Under the pieces are notes generated by a model that was not told the origin of the DNA, did not search any database, and saw only the letters and a list, made by a program, of their open reading frames with translations. From NCBI GenBank assembly GCA_032622095.1, contig CP136069.1, positions 126,497,450 to 126,561,449 of the forward strand: a stretch of DNA of 64,000 nucleotides. Direction: 5' to 3'. This document shows positions 21,645 to 35,180 of this stretch, piece by piece. Within the stretch, counting starts at the first letter, position 1; every line of letters starts with the position of its first letter. Position numbers and translations under genes: made by a program. Source of the stretch: Siphonodentalium dalli (taxonomy: Eukaryota; Mollusca; Scaphopoda; Gadilida; Siphonodentaliidae).

Positions 21645-22255
21645 GGTCACATCTCTGGATATTAACCCGTTCATGGCGGGAGCTGGGCTGGCGCAACATT
21701 AAAGACCCTGTGCCAATGCATGCTCTTATATATGCGAGTCGACCACAGGTCACCTCGAATATATAAGAGAATGAATCGGCCAAACAATTTTGTATCAATT
21801 TTTCTTACATTATTTAACAATTTTTATAAATTTGTCTTATATTCTTTAACAATTTTATCAATTACTATCATTTTTTCTTACATTCTTTAACAATTTTTAT
21901 CATTTGTTTATCGTTATTTCTTTAAAACCAAATTTATTCTTTTTTTCTTACATTCTATAACAATTTTTATCGTTTTTTTTTCTTATATTCTTTAACGATT
22001 TTATAATTTTTATAACTTTTTCTTACATTTTTTTTAACAATTTTATAAAAAAAATTTATCATGTGGTGTTACATTCTTTATCAATTTCTTGCATTTTTCT
22101 TGCATTTTTTAACAATTCTAAAAACAAATGTAAACTTTGTTAGGCCATTGAATTCTCTTATATAGAACATAATGCATTGGCACAGGGTTTTCGAAAAAGT
22201 CAGGAAGCTCAAGTCATGAAACGGTTAACGGTGTTGTGTCCATCGTGATCATGAG
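21645..22255. repeat. Imperfect foldback with AT-rich core
   Basis: ACCCTGTGCCAATGCAT at 21705 pairs with ATGCATTGGCACAGGGT ending at 22188. Outside it, TTAACCCGTTCATG near 21662 pairs with a similar inverted segment near 22215-22230. The core (about 21785-22135) is a degenerate tandem repeat of TTTTTCTTACATTCTTTAAC-like units. Probably a MITE; no clear target duplication seen. Confidence 0.6.
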
Positions 22256-22945
22256 AGCTGGTGATCTGTGCTCTCTGGTGATTGTGTGCGTGCCATCGGA
22301 TATTTTACCAATGGGAATTTATATGGACAAGGTGTACTGTATTTTAGGTTAAACCTCAAGGTGAATTAAACTGAATGATGCCACATAGATGGTTATTTTC
22401 GTGCATTGTTTGTGTACGCGAGTTTGTTATAGTAGTGTGCTAAATTTAACACGATACTATATATGAAAGTATAATAGTGTGCTAGATTTGGTACAACACC
22501 CTATACTATGATACAGCTCTCGATAAATCAGAAGGCCCCATTTCTGGATGAGGTGAAATGTATATATATAGTTTCCCATCACGAACATGGATTGGTATAG
22601 TTTGAGTGTTTGTTGGACGAAGTTAGCTTTTATTAAATCTAAACATCTTAATCATCCTGTATCACTTGGATTAATTTGGGGTTTCCACTTTTCGTATCAG
22701 TAAATTACTCAGTTCATGAGAAAGTGTCATAGCTTGTATAAAGTCAATAACAGTGTAACACGATTAGTCGCGACACCGAAGTTGGATCATAGAAATCAGA
22801 CTATTAACTGTTGAAAAGATCATTACCGAAACTTGCTACATTCTAACTCTATACTCTTTCGCGCCAACTATGTCGCCTGTCAATTTATATCGTACGACAT
22901 CCTTTAATTCATTGTAACATTGCAGCGTGTTGACGTGAGCTGCCA
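22256..22945. other. Unique sequence leading into the minisatellite
   Basis: No ORF of note. A short repeated phrase around TAGTGTGCTA (about 22433 and 22472) is the only internal structure seen. Confidence 0.4.
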
Positions 22946-25900
22946 GAAACTATCTGAAAAAACTACCAGATACCATGCACCCATACGATACCAGATACCA
23001 TGCACTATTACGATACTAGCTAGATACCATACAGCAATACGATACCAGATACCATGCAGTCATACGATACTAGATACCATGCAATATTACGACACTAGAT
23101 ACCTTACAGCCATACGATACTAGATACCATGCACACGTATGATACTAGATACCATGCACTCTTAATATACTAGATACCATGCACTCTTACGATACTAGAT
23201 ACCATGCACTCTTAATATACTAGATACCAAGCACTCTTACGATACTAGATACCATGCACTCTTACGATACTAGATACCATGCAGCCATACGAAACCAGAT
23301 TCCATGCACTCTTACGATACTAGATACAATGCACTCTTACGATACCAGATACCATACAGCCATACGATACTAGATACCATACAGCCATACGATACTATAT
23401 ACCATTAGCCATACGATACTAGATACCATGTACTCTTACGATACTAGATATCATACAGCCATACGATACTAGATACCATACAGCCATACGATACTATATA
23501 CCATACAGCCATACGATACTATATACCATACAACCATACGATACTAGATATCATACAGCCATACGACACTATATACCATACAGCCATACGATACTAGATA
23601 CCATACAGCCATACGATACTATATACCATACAGCCATACGATACTAGATACCATACAGCCATACTATACTATATACCATACAGCCATACGATACTACATA
23701 CCATGCACTCTTACGATACTAGATATCATACAGCCATGCGATACTAGATACCATACAGCCATACGATACTATATACCATACAGCCATACGATACTATATA
23801 CCATACAGCCATACGATACTAGATACCATACAGCCATACGATACTAGATATCATACAGCCATACGATACTATATACCATACAGCCATACGATACTAGATA
23901 CCATACATCCATACGATACTATATACCATACAGTCATACGATACTATATACCATACAGCCATACGATACTAGATATCATACAGCCATACGATACTAGATA
24001 CCATGCACTCTTACGATACTAGATATCATACAGCCATACGATACTAGATACCATACAGCCATACGATACTAGATACCATACAGCCATACGATACTAGATA
24101 CCATACAGCCATACGATAGTAGATATCACACAGCCATACGATACTAGATATCATACAGCCATACGATACTAGATACCATGCACTCTTACGATACTAGATA
24201 CCATACAGTCATATTATACTAGATACAATACAGCCATGCGATACTATATGCCATACAGCCATACGATACTAGATATCATACAGCCATACGATACTATATG
24301 CCATACAGCCATACGATACTCGATACCATACAGCCATACGATACTAGATACCATGCACTCTTACGATACTAGATATCATACAGCCATACGATACTATATA
24401 CCATACAGCCATACGATACCAGATTCCATGCACTCTTACGATACTAGATACCATACAGCCATACGATACTATATACCATACCGCCATACGATACTAGATA
24501 CCATACAGTCATACGATACCAGATTCCATGCACTCTTACGATACTAGATACCATACAGCCATACGATACTAGATACCATACAGCCATACGATACTAGATA
24601 CCATACAGCCATACGATACTATATTCCATACAGCCATACGATACTAGATACCATACAGCCATACGATACTAGATATCATACAGCCATACGATACTAGATA
24701 CCATACAGCCATACGATACTAGATACCATGCACTCTTACGATACTATATATCATACAGCCATACGATACTAGATACCATACAGTCATACGATACTAGATA
24801 CCATGCACTCTTACGATACTAGATATCATACAGCCATACGATACTAGATACCATACAGCCATACGATACTAGATACCATACAGCCATACGACACTAGATA
24901 CCATACAGCCATACTATACTAGATACCATGTACTCTTACGATACTAGATATCATACAGCCATACGATACTAGATACCATACAGCCATACGATACTAGATA
25001 CCATACAGCCATACGATACTAGATCGCATACAGCCATACGATACTAGATACCATACAGCCATACGATACTAGATACCATACAGCCATACGATACTAGATT
25101 CCATGCACTCTTACGATACTAGATATCATACAGCCATACGATACTAGATACCATACAGCCATACGATACTAGATACCATACAGCCATACGATACTATATA
25201 CCATACAGCCATACGATACTAGATATCATACAGCCATACGATACTAGATACCATACAGCCATACGATACTAGATACCATACAGCCATACGATACTAGATA
25301 CCATACAGCCATACGATGCTATTTACCATACAGCCATACGATACTAGATACCATACAGCCATACGATACTAGATACCATACAGCCATACGATACTATATA
25401 CCATACAGCCATACGATACTAGATACCATACAGCCATACGATACTAGATATCATACAGTCATACGATACTAGATACCATGTACTCTTACGATACTAGATA
25501 TCATACAGCCATACGATACTAGATACCATACAGCCATACGATACTAGATACCATGCACTCTTACGATACTAGATATCATACAGCCATACGATACTATATA
25601 CCATACAGCCATACGATACTAGATACCATACAGCCATACGATACTAGATATCATACAGCCATACGATACTAGATATCATACAGCCGTACGATACTAGATA
25701 CCATACAGCCATACGATACTAGATACCATACAGCCATACGATATAGATACCATACAGCCATACGATACTAGATATCATACATCCATACGATACTAGATAC
25801 CATACAGCCATACGATACTATATACCATACAGCCATACGATACTATATACCATACAGCCATACGATACTAGATACCATGCACACTTACTATACTAGATAC

Positions 25901-26386
25901 CATGCACTCTTACGATACTAGATACCATACAGCCATACGATACTAGATACCATGCACTCTTGCTATACTAGATACCATACAGCTATACGATACTGTATAC
26001 CATGCAAAATTACGATAATAGATACCATACAGCCATACGATACCAGATACCATACAGCCATACGATACCAGATACCATGAACACTTACGTTACTAGATAC
26101 CATGCAATCTTACGATACTATATACAATGCACTCTTACGATACTAGATACCATGCCATATCACGATACTATATATCATACACACATACGATACTAGATAC
26201 CATGCACTCTTACGATACTAGATACCATACAGCCATACGATACCAGATACCATGCACAATTATGATACCAGATACCATGCACTCTTACGATACCTGATAC
26301 CATACACTCTTACGACACCAGATGCCATGCACTCTTACGATACTAGATACCATGCACTCTTACGATACTAGATACCATGCACTCGT
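22946..26386. repeat. 25-bp minisatellite, class 1 (CAGCC type)
   Basis: Head-to-tail 25-bp units built from GATACTAGATACCATA followed by CAGCCATAC. Units of the GCACTCTTAC type are mixed in, especially at the two ends. About 137 units. The core is itself a near-duplication (GATACYA-GATACCA). The frequent TAG keeps one frame in three closed in each unit, so ORFs stay short. The right end is broken by a LINE. Confidence 0.95.
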
Positions 26387-29300
26387 GAAGTATTGTTATT
26401 GTGGAAAGCAAAATACAATGATTGCATCACAGTTCTCGATTTAAATGATGACAGGATATGTGGTATCCAATTTAAAATTTCGGATAGCACATTTTGGTAT
26501 ATATTTCAGGTCTACTTCCCCTCAACGAACTACACTGACACCTTTTACAAAGAATACCTGCAGAAGCTAAAGGACCTTCGCGATATTTACTCTGTCCTTG
26601 GGCAAGTGAGTTTCATGTGTGATTTTAATGGAAATCTCAACAAACGTAGCTCGCGCAATCTTGAATTTGCAAAATGCATTCAAAAATGTAAATTAATCTC
26701 TATAAACAGCAACGCTATCTGCAGAGGGGCACAATCGACTTTCGTACCCGCGATCGGTGGCGTCGGAACAACCATTGTTCACATTCTTATTTCGTTGCAT
26801 AGTATACATAGGATATTTCATGCATAAGTACTAGATGACGCCGCACTGAACGTTTCCAACCACCGACCGATATTCATGAGATTGGAATGTAACCAATGCG
26901 AATCAGAACCAAACCGGAAGCCTCTCAATTACAATTATAATTGGGATAAGATACAAACATCACCTGATATCATCATTAATTACCAGGCACGGTTGAACTC
27001 AAAAATTTCGTATTGCACAATCGACAGTGTTGAGAACCTTAATCAGTGCTACGATCGCCTAGTTGGAACCATACACGAAGCTGCACGAGAACCAATACCT
27101 TCCAAAACATTCAACCGTCACCTTAAACCATTTTGGGATAATACGTTAACTTTACTACACAAAGATATGAAACTGAATAGACGCGCATGGCTCGCAGCCG
27201 GTAGACCCCGCGGCATAAATGACCCAACGTATCAGAGATACAAGGAATCAAAACGTCTATTTCGTCAGCGTCTCAGACAATCTAATGAGAAACATCTACG
27301 CGATGTCGACCAAAAGCTCGACAAATTGGCCGAAGTTGACATCAACAATTTCTTCAGAGAGTTTAACAAGAGACGCTCCAATAACTTATTTGAAATTAAT
27401 GGCTCTACACTTAGGGAACCTGCACAAATAATTGACGCATGGGCTGATTATGTGGAGACACTTTATTCTCCCCTTGATGATGGCACATTCAACCCTTCAC
27501 ATTTTCAATCTGTAAATTCCCGATTCACGGATCTATGCAATCGCGAAGACCCTTCTGACCTTGATGCATTGCTTACGTATGGTATCACAAAGGAAGAGGT
27601 CAAATGTTCACTCAACGCTGTCAAAAGAGGCAAAGCCCCAGGAACCGACAATCTCTCATATGAACATTTAATATATGGAGGGGAATTTCTTCTATATAAT
27701 GTCGCACGCATATTATCCAAAATGATGGAATTCAACCACATTCCAGATCACGCCAAACGCGGAATCATGATACCCCTACATAAGGGAGGGAACAAAAGCA
27801 AAACAAAGTTCGACAACTATCGTACCATAACGTTACTCCCCGTGTTGTATAAACTACTGGAGAAAATAATTTTACTTCGTATAGAATCCGTCACACCAGA
27901 GTTGATAAAAGTACACCCACTTCAGAATGGCTTCCAGAAAGGGGTAAGCAGCATGAACACGTCTTTCATGATCCATGAGAGCATCGCGTATACCTTGGAA
28001 AATCATAGTCCCCTATTTTCATGTTTTCTTGACACTCGCAAAGCATTTGACACTGTTTGGATCAACGGGCTGCTCATAAAACTGTACGATAGAGGATTCT
28101 CGGGTAAAATATGGCACATTTTTAAAGCTTTATTACTGAATACCAAGTGTGCAGTCCGCTTTAATAACCGCACATCTAGATTGGTCGATACACAACAAGG
28201 TACCAAACAAGGATAAATTCTCTCTCCTCTATTTTATATGATATTTATTGATGACCTTTTGTATCAGCTTGAGTCGTGTCAGTATGGTTTGACTTTGAAC
28301 TCAATCAGTTGTTCCTGCCCCATACAGGCGGACGATATGACACTATTGTCAGTTACATTGCCAGGTCTACAGTTCCTTTGTGATATATGTACCAAATACT
28401 CAAAGACATGGAGGTTTACGTACAACCAAGATAAATGTAAAGTGGTCATCGTCAACGAACATGAAACCCTGCGTAAACACAGAACACACAATCAGTGGAA
28501 TATTTGTGATAAACCAGTAATGGAGTCCGATAATATCAAACATCTCGGCATTGTGTTGCACAGAGACAATCATGTAACTCAATTTAGCGATATTATACGA
28601 CACAAAATTCGGTCAGTTTATCTCATGTTAAGCAACGCTGGGATGTATTCAGGGGCAATAACTCCTCCTAGCTCGAAAATTATATATGAATCAATAGTCA
28701 TGCCAACCAGCCTTTACGGTTCCGAACTGTTGTGCAACATATCATCAGCAAACGTGCTAAAACTAGAAAGAGCCCACAGATTTTGCTTAAAACAAATGCA
28801 AGGACTCCCATCACGTACTAGAACAGATGTCGTTCAGCGACTTATGGGAATAGGCACACTTGTTTCCATCAAAGACAAACGCAAACTCACTTTTTTGCTA
28901 ATCTCAGACATATGCGTGATGACAAAAACTCCAAAAAGGTCTTCCTATCAAGATTAAATGACCACTTCACACATGGTAGTCTTGGAGACTCATCATTCAT
29001 ATGTGAGATAAGAGATGTCGCTAACATATATGGTCTGTATGATTACATTATAGAGTATGCACAGAACGGCACCTTCCAAGTTCCCACAAAAAGATATGTG
29101 GAAAACCTTAGTGAAATCTAATATATATCTTAAACAAGAGCAAGCTTGGATATACAGAATGGAACAGGACGTGGCACTCGTCTCATTTTCAAACTCCTAT
29201 ACAACCTTAAAAGTATCACCACTTTGGAATTTATGTCGGACCTCTCCTTTTCTGAAAAAAGAATGTATAATTGTGGGCAAGCTACTTGCACAATCTATGA

Positions 29301-29614
29301 CCCCGGAACTGGGAAAGTGCCACCTATGCAACTCAACGTATAACAATGTCGTCGAACATGTCATTATACACTGTTCTAATAACACCTTGATAATAATAAG
29401 GAATGACATATGGTATTCCATCCTTAATAACTTCAGCATTGCGTGCTTTTTGGCTATCGATGAGATGCCCAGCCGAGAACAGTTAATGGTATTTCTGGCA
29501 TGTGTGCCACCAGTAGTCAACCGTCACATTGATTCCCTGAATGATTTCATCGCATTTCTTGTTAAAAGGACTTCCTTCTTATGGAAAAAGTACTTCTCAA
29601 CCTTACTTCAATGA
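26387..29614 (+). pseudogene. LINE endonuclease-reverse transcriptase ORF2, broken
   Basis: One frame runs from 26393 to 28957 with two TAA stops (26825-26827 and 28214-28216). Frame changes follow near 28910 and 29060-29120, and the end is at 29614. Domains in order: C-terminal half of an apurinic-type endonuclease (to about 26880), a linker, and a reverse transcriptase with recognisable palm motifs (FDNYRTITLLP near 27811, FLDTRKAFDTVW near 28027, the LSPLFY segment just after the second stop, and an ADD box near 28333). The C-terminal region has a C-x2-C...H...C knuckle (CHLCN near 29318). The usual SDH of the endonuclease reads SNH (about 26857), and the residue before ADD is Gln rather than Tyr/Phe. 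Dead copy; clade not assigned. Confidence 0.85.
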
Positions 29615-30172
29615 CACCGAGTTATCATTTGTCATTTAACTCCAGAGAATGCAACAAGCGTCTCCATTGACAACCACCGAAATGCATTGATATCCCAACC
29701 ACCCCAACCACATAGACGTGGGATCTATCAGCCATGTAATCTGTATGGAAAGCCAATAATAACGCAATATAATATAAATTTGTATTGAATGATCGAACCC
29801 TTATTCCATTCAATAAACCCATTCTACAAAGTGTGATATTAAACGTTCGTTTAATAACAGGAAATAGTGCCAGGTGACCTTTGACTTCCGGTGTGTCGTC
29901 TGTTAACATTCCGTCCGCTACGTCTCAAAATAATATGGCTTCCAATATTTTTCCAACAAACTATCATGAGTGAAGAGTTTGAAAAGTTATGTGATTAAAT
30001 ATACGCCATTAAATGCAACAAAGAGTCTTTATTTATCTGGGACTATATCTTTACGCGGGCAAACAACGAATAGTTACGTGAAACGTCATCGCATGCCTTA
30101 AAGAAGCCGATGTTAGTTTCGCGTCCCATTTGTTGAATTAAGCATGTTTTGGATCATGTAATAAATAGAATC

Positions 30173-30311
30173 TACAACGTGTCCCCAGTTTATAGCGAAA
30201 ATTACAAAACTCGTCCAGTAAATTAGGTCTGGACCTCGCCAAAGGCTCGGCCCAGACCTAATTTACTGGACTCATTTCGTAAATTCCGCTATAAACTGAG
30301 GACTCGTTGTA
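30173..30311. repeat. ~139-bp hairpin (MITE-like)
   Basis: TACAACGTGTCCCCAG at 30173 pairs with the segment ending at 30311. The inner stem GTCCAGTAAATTAGGTCTGG pairs with its reverse complement near 30250-30272. The loop is about 15 bp. Nested in the 3' part of the LINE. Confidence 0.8.
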
Positions 30312-30550
30312 CATCCTCTATATTCCTTACTTATATATTCTTTATTGGTGCGAACCACAGAGTGAATGAGACGGGTGTATGAACATTGATGAATGAATGT
30401 CTTATAAACTGTAAAATTTTACTTAAATAACTTATCATTGTGTATTTTAATGTTAACATTGGGATTCATGCCAAATCACATTTATGACTGTATGTATAAA
30501 TTATATGATCGCTCTTCATGATTGGAGGAAATAAAGGCATATATATATAA

Positions 30551-33500
30551 ATATACTAGATACCGTGCACTCTTACGATACTAGATACCATACAGCCAAA
30601 CGATACCAGATACCATGCACTCTTACTATACTAGATACCATGCACTCTTACTATACTAGATACCATGCACTCTTACTATACTAGATACCATGCACTCTTA
30701 CGATACTAGATACCGTGCACTCTTACTATACTAGATACCGTGCACTCTTACGATACCAGATACCATGCACTCTTACGATACTAGATACCATGCACTCTTA
30801 CTATACTAGATACCGTGCACTCTTACGATACCAGATACCATGCACTCTTACTATACTAGATACATTGCACCCTTACGATACTAGATACCATGCACTATTA
30901 CGCTACTAGATATCATACACTTTTACGATACTAGATACCGTACAAGCTTACGATACTAGATACCGTGCACTCTTACTGTATTAGATAACATGCACTATTG
31001 CGATACTAGATACCATGCACTCTTACGATACTAGATACCATACAATCTTACGATATTAGATACCGTGCACTCTTGCTATACAAGATACGTGCACTCTTAC
31101 GACAATAGATACCATGCACTCGTACGATACTAGATACCATGCACTCTTATGATAATAGATACCATGCACTCTTACAATAATAGATACCGTGTTCTCTTAC
31201 GATACTAGATACCATGCACTCTTACGTAACCATATACCATGAACTCTTACGATAGTTGATACCATGCACACTTACGATACTAGATACCATGAACTCTTAC
31301 TACACTAGATACCATGCACTCTTACTATACTATATACCATGCACTCTTACGATACTAGATACAATGCACTCTTGTGATACTAGATACAATGCAATATTAC
31401 GATACTAGATACCATGCACTCTTACGATACTTGATACCATGCAATCTTACGATATTAGATACCATACAGCCATACGATCCCAGATACCATACAAAATTAT
31501 GATACCAGATACCATGCACTCTTACTATTCTAGATACCATGCACTATTACGATACTAGATACCATGCACTCTTACGATATTAGATACCATACAGCCATAC
31601 GATACCAGATACCACGAACACTTACGATAACAGATGCCATGCACTCTTACGATACTAGATACCATGCACTCTTACGATACTATATACCATACACTCTTAC
31701 TATACTAGATACCATGCACTCTTACGAGACCAGACACCACGCACTCTTACGATACCACATGCCATGTACTCTTACGATACCAGATACCATGCACTATTAC
31801 GATACCAGACACCATGCACTCTTACTATGCTAGATACCATTCACTCTCACGATACTAGACACCATGCACTCTTATGAAACTAGAAACCATGCACTCTTAT
31901 GAAACTAGAAACTATGCACTCTTACGATACTAGATACCATGCACTCTTACGGTACTAGATACCATGTACTCTTACGACACTAGATACCATGCACCCTTAC
32001 GATACCCGATGCCATGCACTCTTACGATACTAGATACCATGCACTCTTACGATACTAGAAACCATGCACTCTTACGATACCAGATACCACGCACTCTTAC
32101 GATACCACATGCCATGTACTCTTACGATACAAGACACCATGCACTATTACGATACCAGACACCATGCACCCTTACGATACTAGACACCATGCACTCTTAC
32201 TATACTAGATACCATGCACTCTTACTATGCTAGATACCATGCACTCTTACGATACCAGATACCATGCACTCTTACGATACTAGACACCATGCACTCTTAT
32301 GAAACTAGAAACCATGCACTCTTATGAAACTAGAAACTATGCACTCTTACGATAATAGATACCATGCACCCTTACGATACCCGATGCCATGCACTCTTAC
32401 GATACTAGATACCATGCAATCTTACGATACTAGAAACCATGCACTCTTACTATACTAGATACCATGCACCCTTACGATACCCGATGCCATGCACTCTTAC
32501 GATACTAGAAACCATGCACTCTTACGATACTAGATACCATGCACTCTTAATATACTAGATACCATGCACCCTTACGATACCCGATGCCATGCACTCTTAC
32601 GATACTAGATACCATGCACTCTTAATATACTAGAAACCATACACTCTTACTATACTAGATACCATGCACTCTTACGATACTCGACTCCATGCACTCTTAC
32701 GATACTAGATATCCATGCACTCTTACGATAATAGAAACCATGCACTCTTACTATACTAGATACCATGCACTCTTACGATACCCGATTCCATGCACTCTTA
32801 CGATACTAGATACCATGCACTCTTACTATACTAGATGCCATGCACTCTTGATATACTAAATACCGTGCACTCTTACGATACTAGATACCATGCACTCTTA
32901 CTATAATAGATACCGTGCACTCTTACGATACCAGATACCATGCACTCTTACGATACTAAATACCATGCACTCTTACTATCCTAGATACCATGCACTCTTA
33001 ATATACCAGATACCATGCACTCTTACTATCCTAGATACCATGCACTATTACGATACCAGATACCATGCACTCTTACTATACTAGATACCGTTCACTCTTA
33101 CTATACTAGAAACCAACCACTCTTACTATCCTAGATACCACGCACTTTTACGATACTAAATACCATGCACTCTTACTATCCTCGACGCCATGCACTCTTA
33201 CGATACCAGATACCATGCACTCTTACGATACTAGATACCATGGAATATTACGATACTAGATACCATACACTCTTACTATACTAGATACCATGCACTCTTA
33301 CGATACTAGATACCAAGCACTCTTACGATACTAGATACCGTGCACTCTTACGATACTAGATACCATACACTCTTACGATACTATATACCATGCACTCTTA
33401 CGATACTAAATACCGTGCACTATTACGATACTAGATACCATGCACTCTTACGATACTAGATACCATACACTCTTACGATACTATATACCATGCACTCTTA

Positions 33501-35180
33501 TGATACTAAATACCGTGCACTATTACGATACTAGATACCATGCACTCTTACGATACTAAATACCATGCACTCTTAATATACTAGATACCATGCACTCTTA
33601 CGATACTAGATACCGTGCACTCTTGCGATACTATATACCATACACTCTTACGATACTATATACCATGCACTCTTAATATACTAGATACCATGCACTCTTA
33701 CGATACTAGATACCATACATTCTTACGATAATATATACCATGCACTCTTAATATACTAGATACCATGCACTCTTACGATACTAGATACCGTGCACTCTTA
33801 CGATACTAGATACCATGCACTCTTACGATACTAGATACCATTCACTCTTAATATACTAGATACCATGCACTCTTACGGTACTAGATAACATGCACACTTA
33901 AGAAACCAGATACCATGCACACTTACGATATTACATACCATGCACTCTTAGATACCAGATACCATGCACTCTTACGATACCAAATACCATGCACTCTTAA
34001 TATACTAGATACCATGCACTCTTACGATACTAGATACCGTGCACTCTTGCGATACTATATACCATACACTCTTACGATACTATATACCATGCACTCTTAA
34101 TATACTAGATACCATGCACTCTTACGATACTAGATACCATACATTCTTACGATAATATATACCATGCACTCTTAACATACTAGATACCGTGCACTCTTGC
34201 GATACTATATACCATGCACTCTTATGATACTAGATACCATGCACTCTTACCATACTAGATACCATGCACTTTTACCATACTAGATACCATGCACTCTTAC
34301 GATACTAGATACCATGCACTCTTGCGATACTAGATACCCTGCACTCTTACTATACTATATACCATGCACTCTTACTATACTAGATACCATGCACTCTTAC
34401 GATACTAGATACCATGCACTCTTACTATACCAGATACCATGCACTCTTACTATACTAGATACCATGTACTCTTACGATACCAGATACCATTCACTCTTAC
34501 GATACTAGATACCATGCACTCTTAATATACTAGATACCATGTACTCTTACGATACAAGATACCGTACACTCTTACGATACTAGATACCATGCACTCTTAC
34601 TATACTAGATACCATGCACTCATACGATACTAGATACCGTACACTCTTACTATACCACACAACATACACTCTTACTATACTAGATACCATGCAGTCACTC
34701 GATACTAGATACCATGCACTCTTACGATACTAGATACCATGTACTCTTACGATACTAGATACCATGCACTCTTACTATACTAGATACCATGTACTCTTGC
34801 GATACTAGATACCATGCATTCTTACGATACTAGATACCATGCGCTCTTACTATACTAGATACCATGCACTCATACGATACTAGATACCATGCACTCTTAC
34901 GATACTAGATACCATGCAGCCATATGATACCAAGTACCATGAAATCTTACGAGATTAGATACCATGCACTCTTACAACCTAGATACCATGCACTCTTACT
35001 ATCCTAGATTCCTAGATACCATGCACTCTTACGATACTAGATACCATGCACTCTTACTATACTAGACTCCATGCACTCTTACGATACTAGATTCCGTGCA
35101 CTATTACCATACTAGATACCATGCACTCTTACGATACTAGATACCATGCACTCTTACGATACTAGATACCATGCGCTCTT
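30551..35180. repeat. 25-bp minisatellite, class 2 (GCACTCTTAC type)
   Basis: Same 25-bp period and core as class 1, but the dominant second half is CATGCACTCTTAC and the core reads GATACTAGATACC. Local shuffled blocks recur; for example, about 31,740-31,860 resembles 32,090-32,230. About 185 units, with few indels off the 25-bp register. Confidence 0.95.

Larger units (their letters stand above)
26387..30550 (+). mobile_element. Degenerate non-LTR retrotransposon (LINE) inside the array
   Basis: Begins abruptly after an array unit (GCACTC, then GTGAAG), already inside an endonuclease domain, so it is 5'-truncated. It ends with AATAAA (about 30526) and a TA-rich tail before the array resumes at about 30551. 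The 3' part (29615-30172) has no ORF and includes a nested hairpin at 30173-30311. No convincing target duplication was found. Confidence 0.8.

Noticed and set aside
22946-26386. CRISPR array
   Set aside because: Units are contiguous 25-mers without unique spacers, no cas genes are present, and the context is an animal genome.
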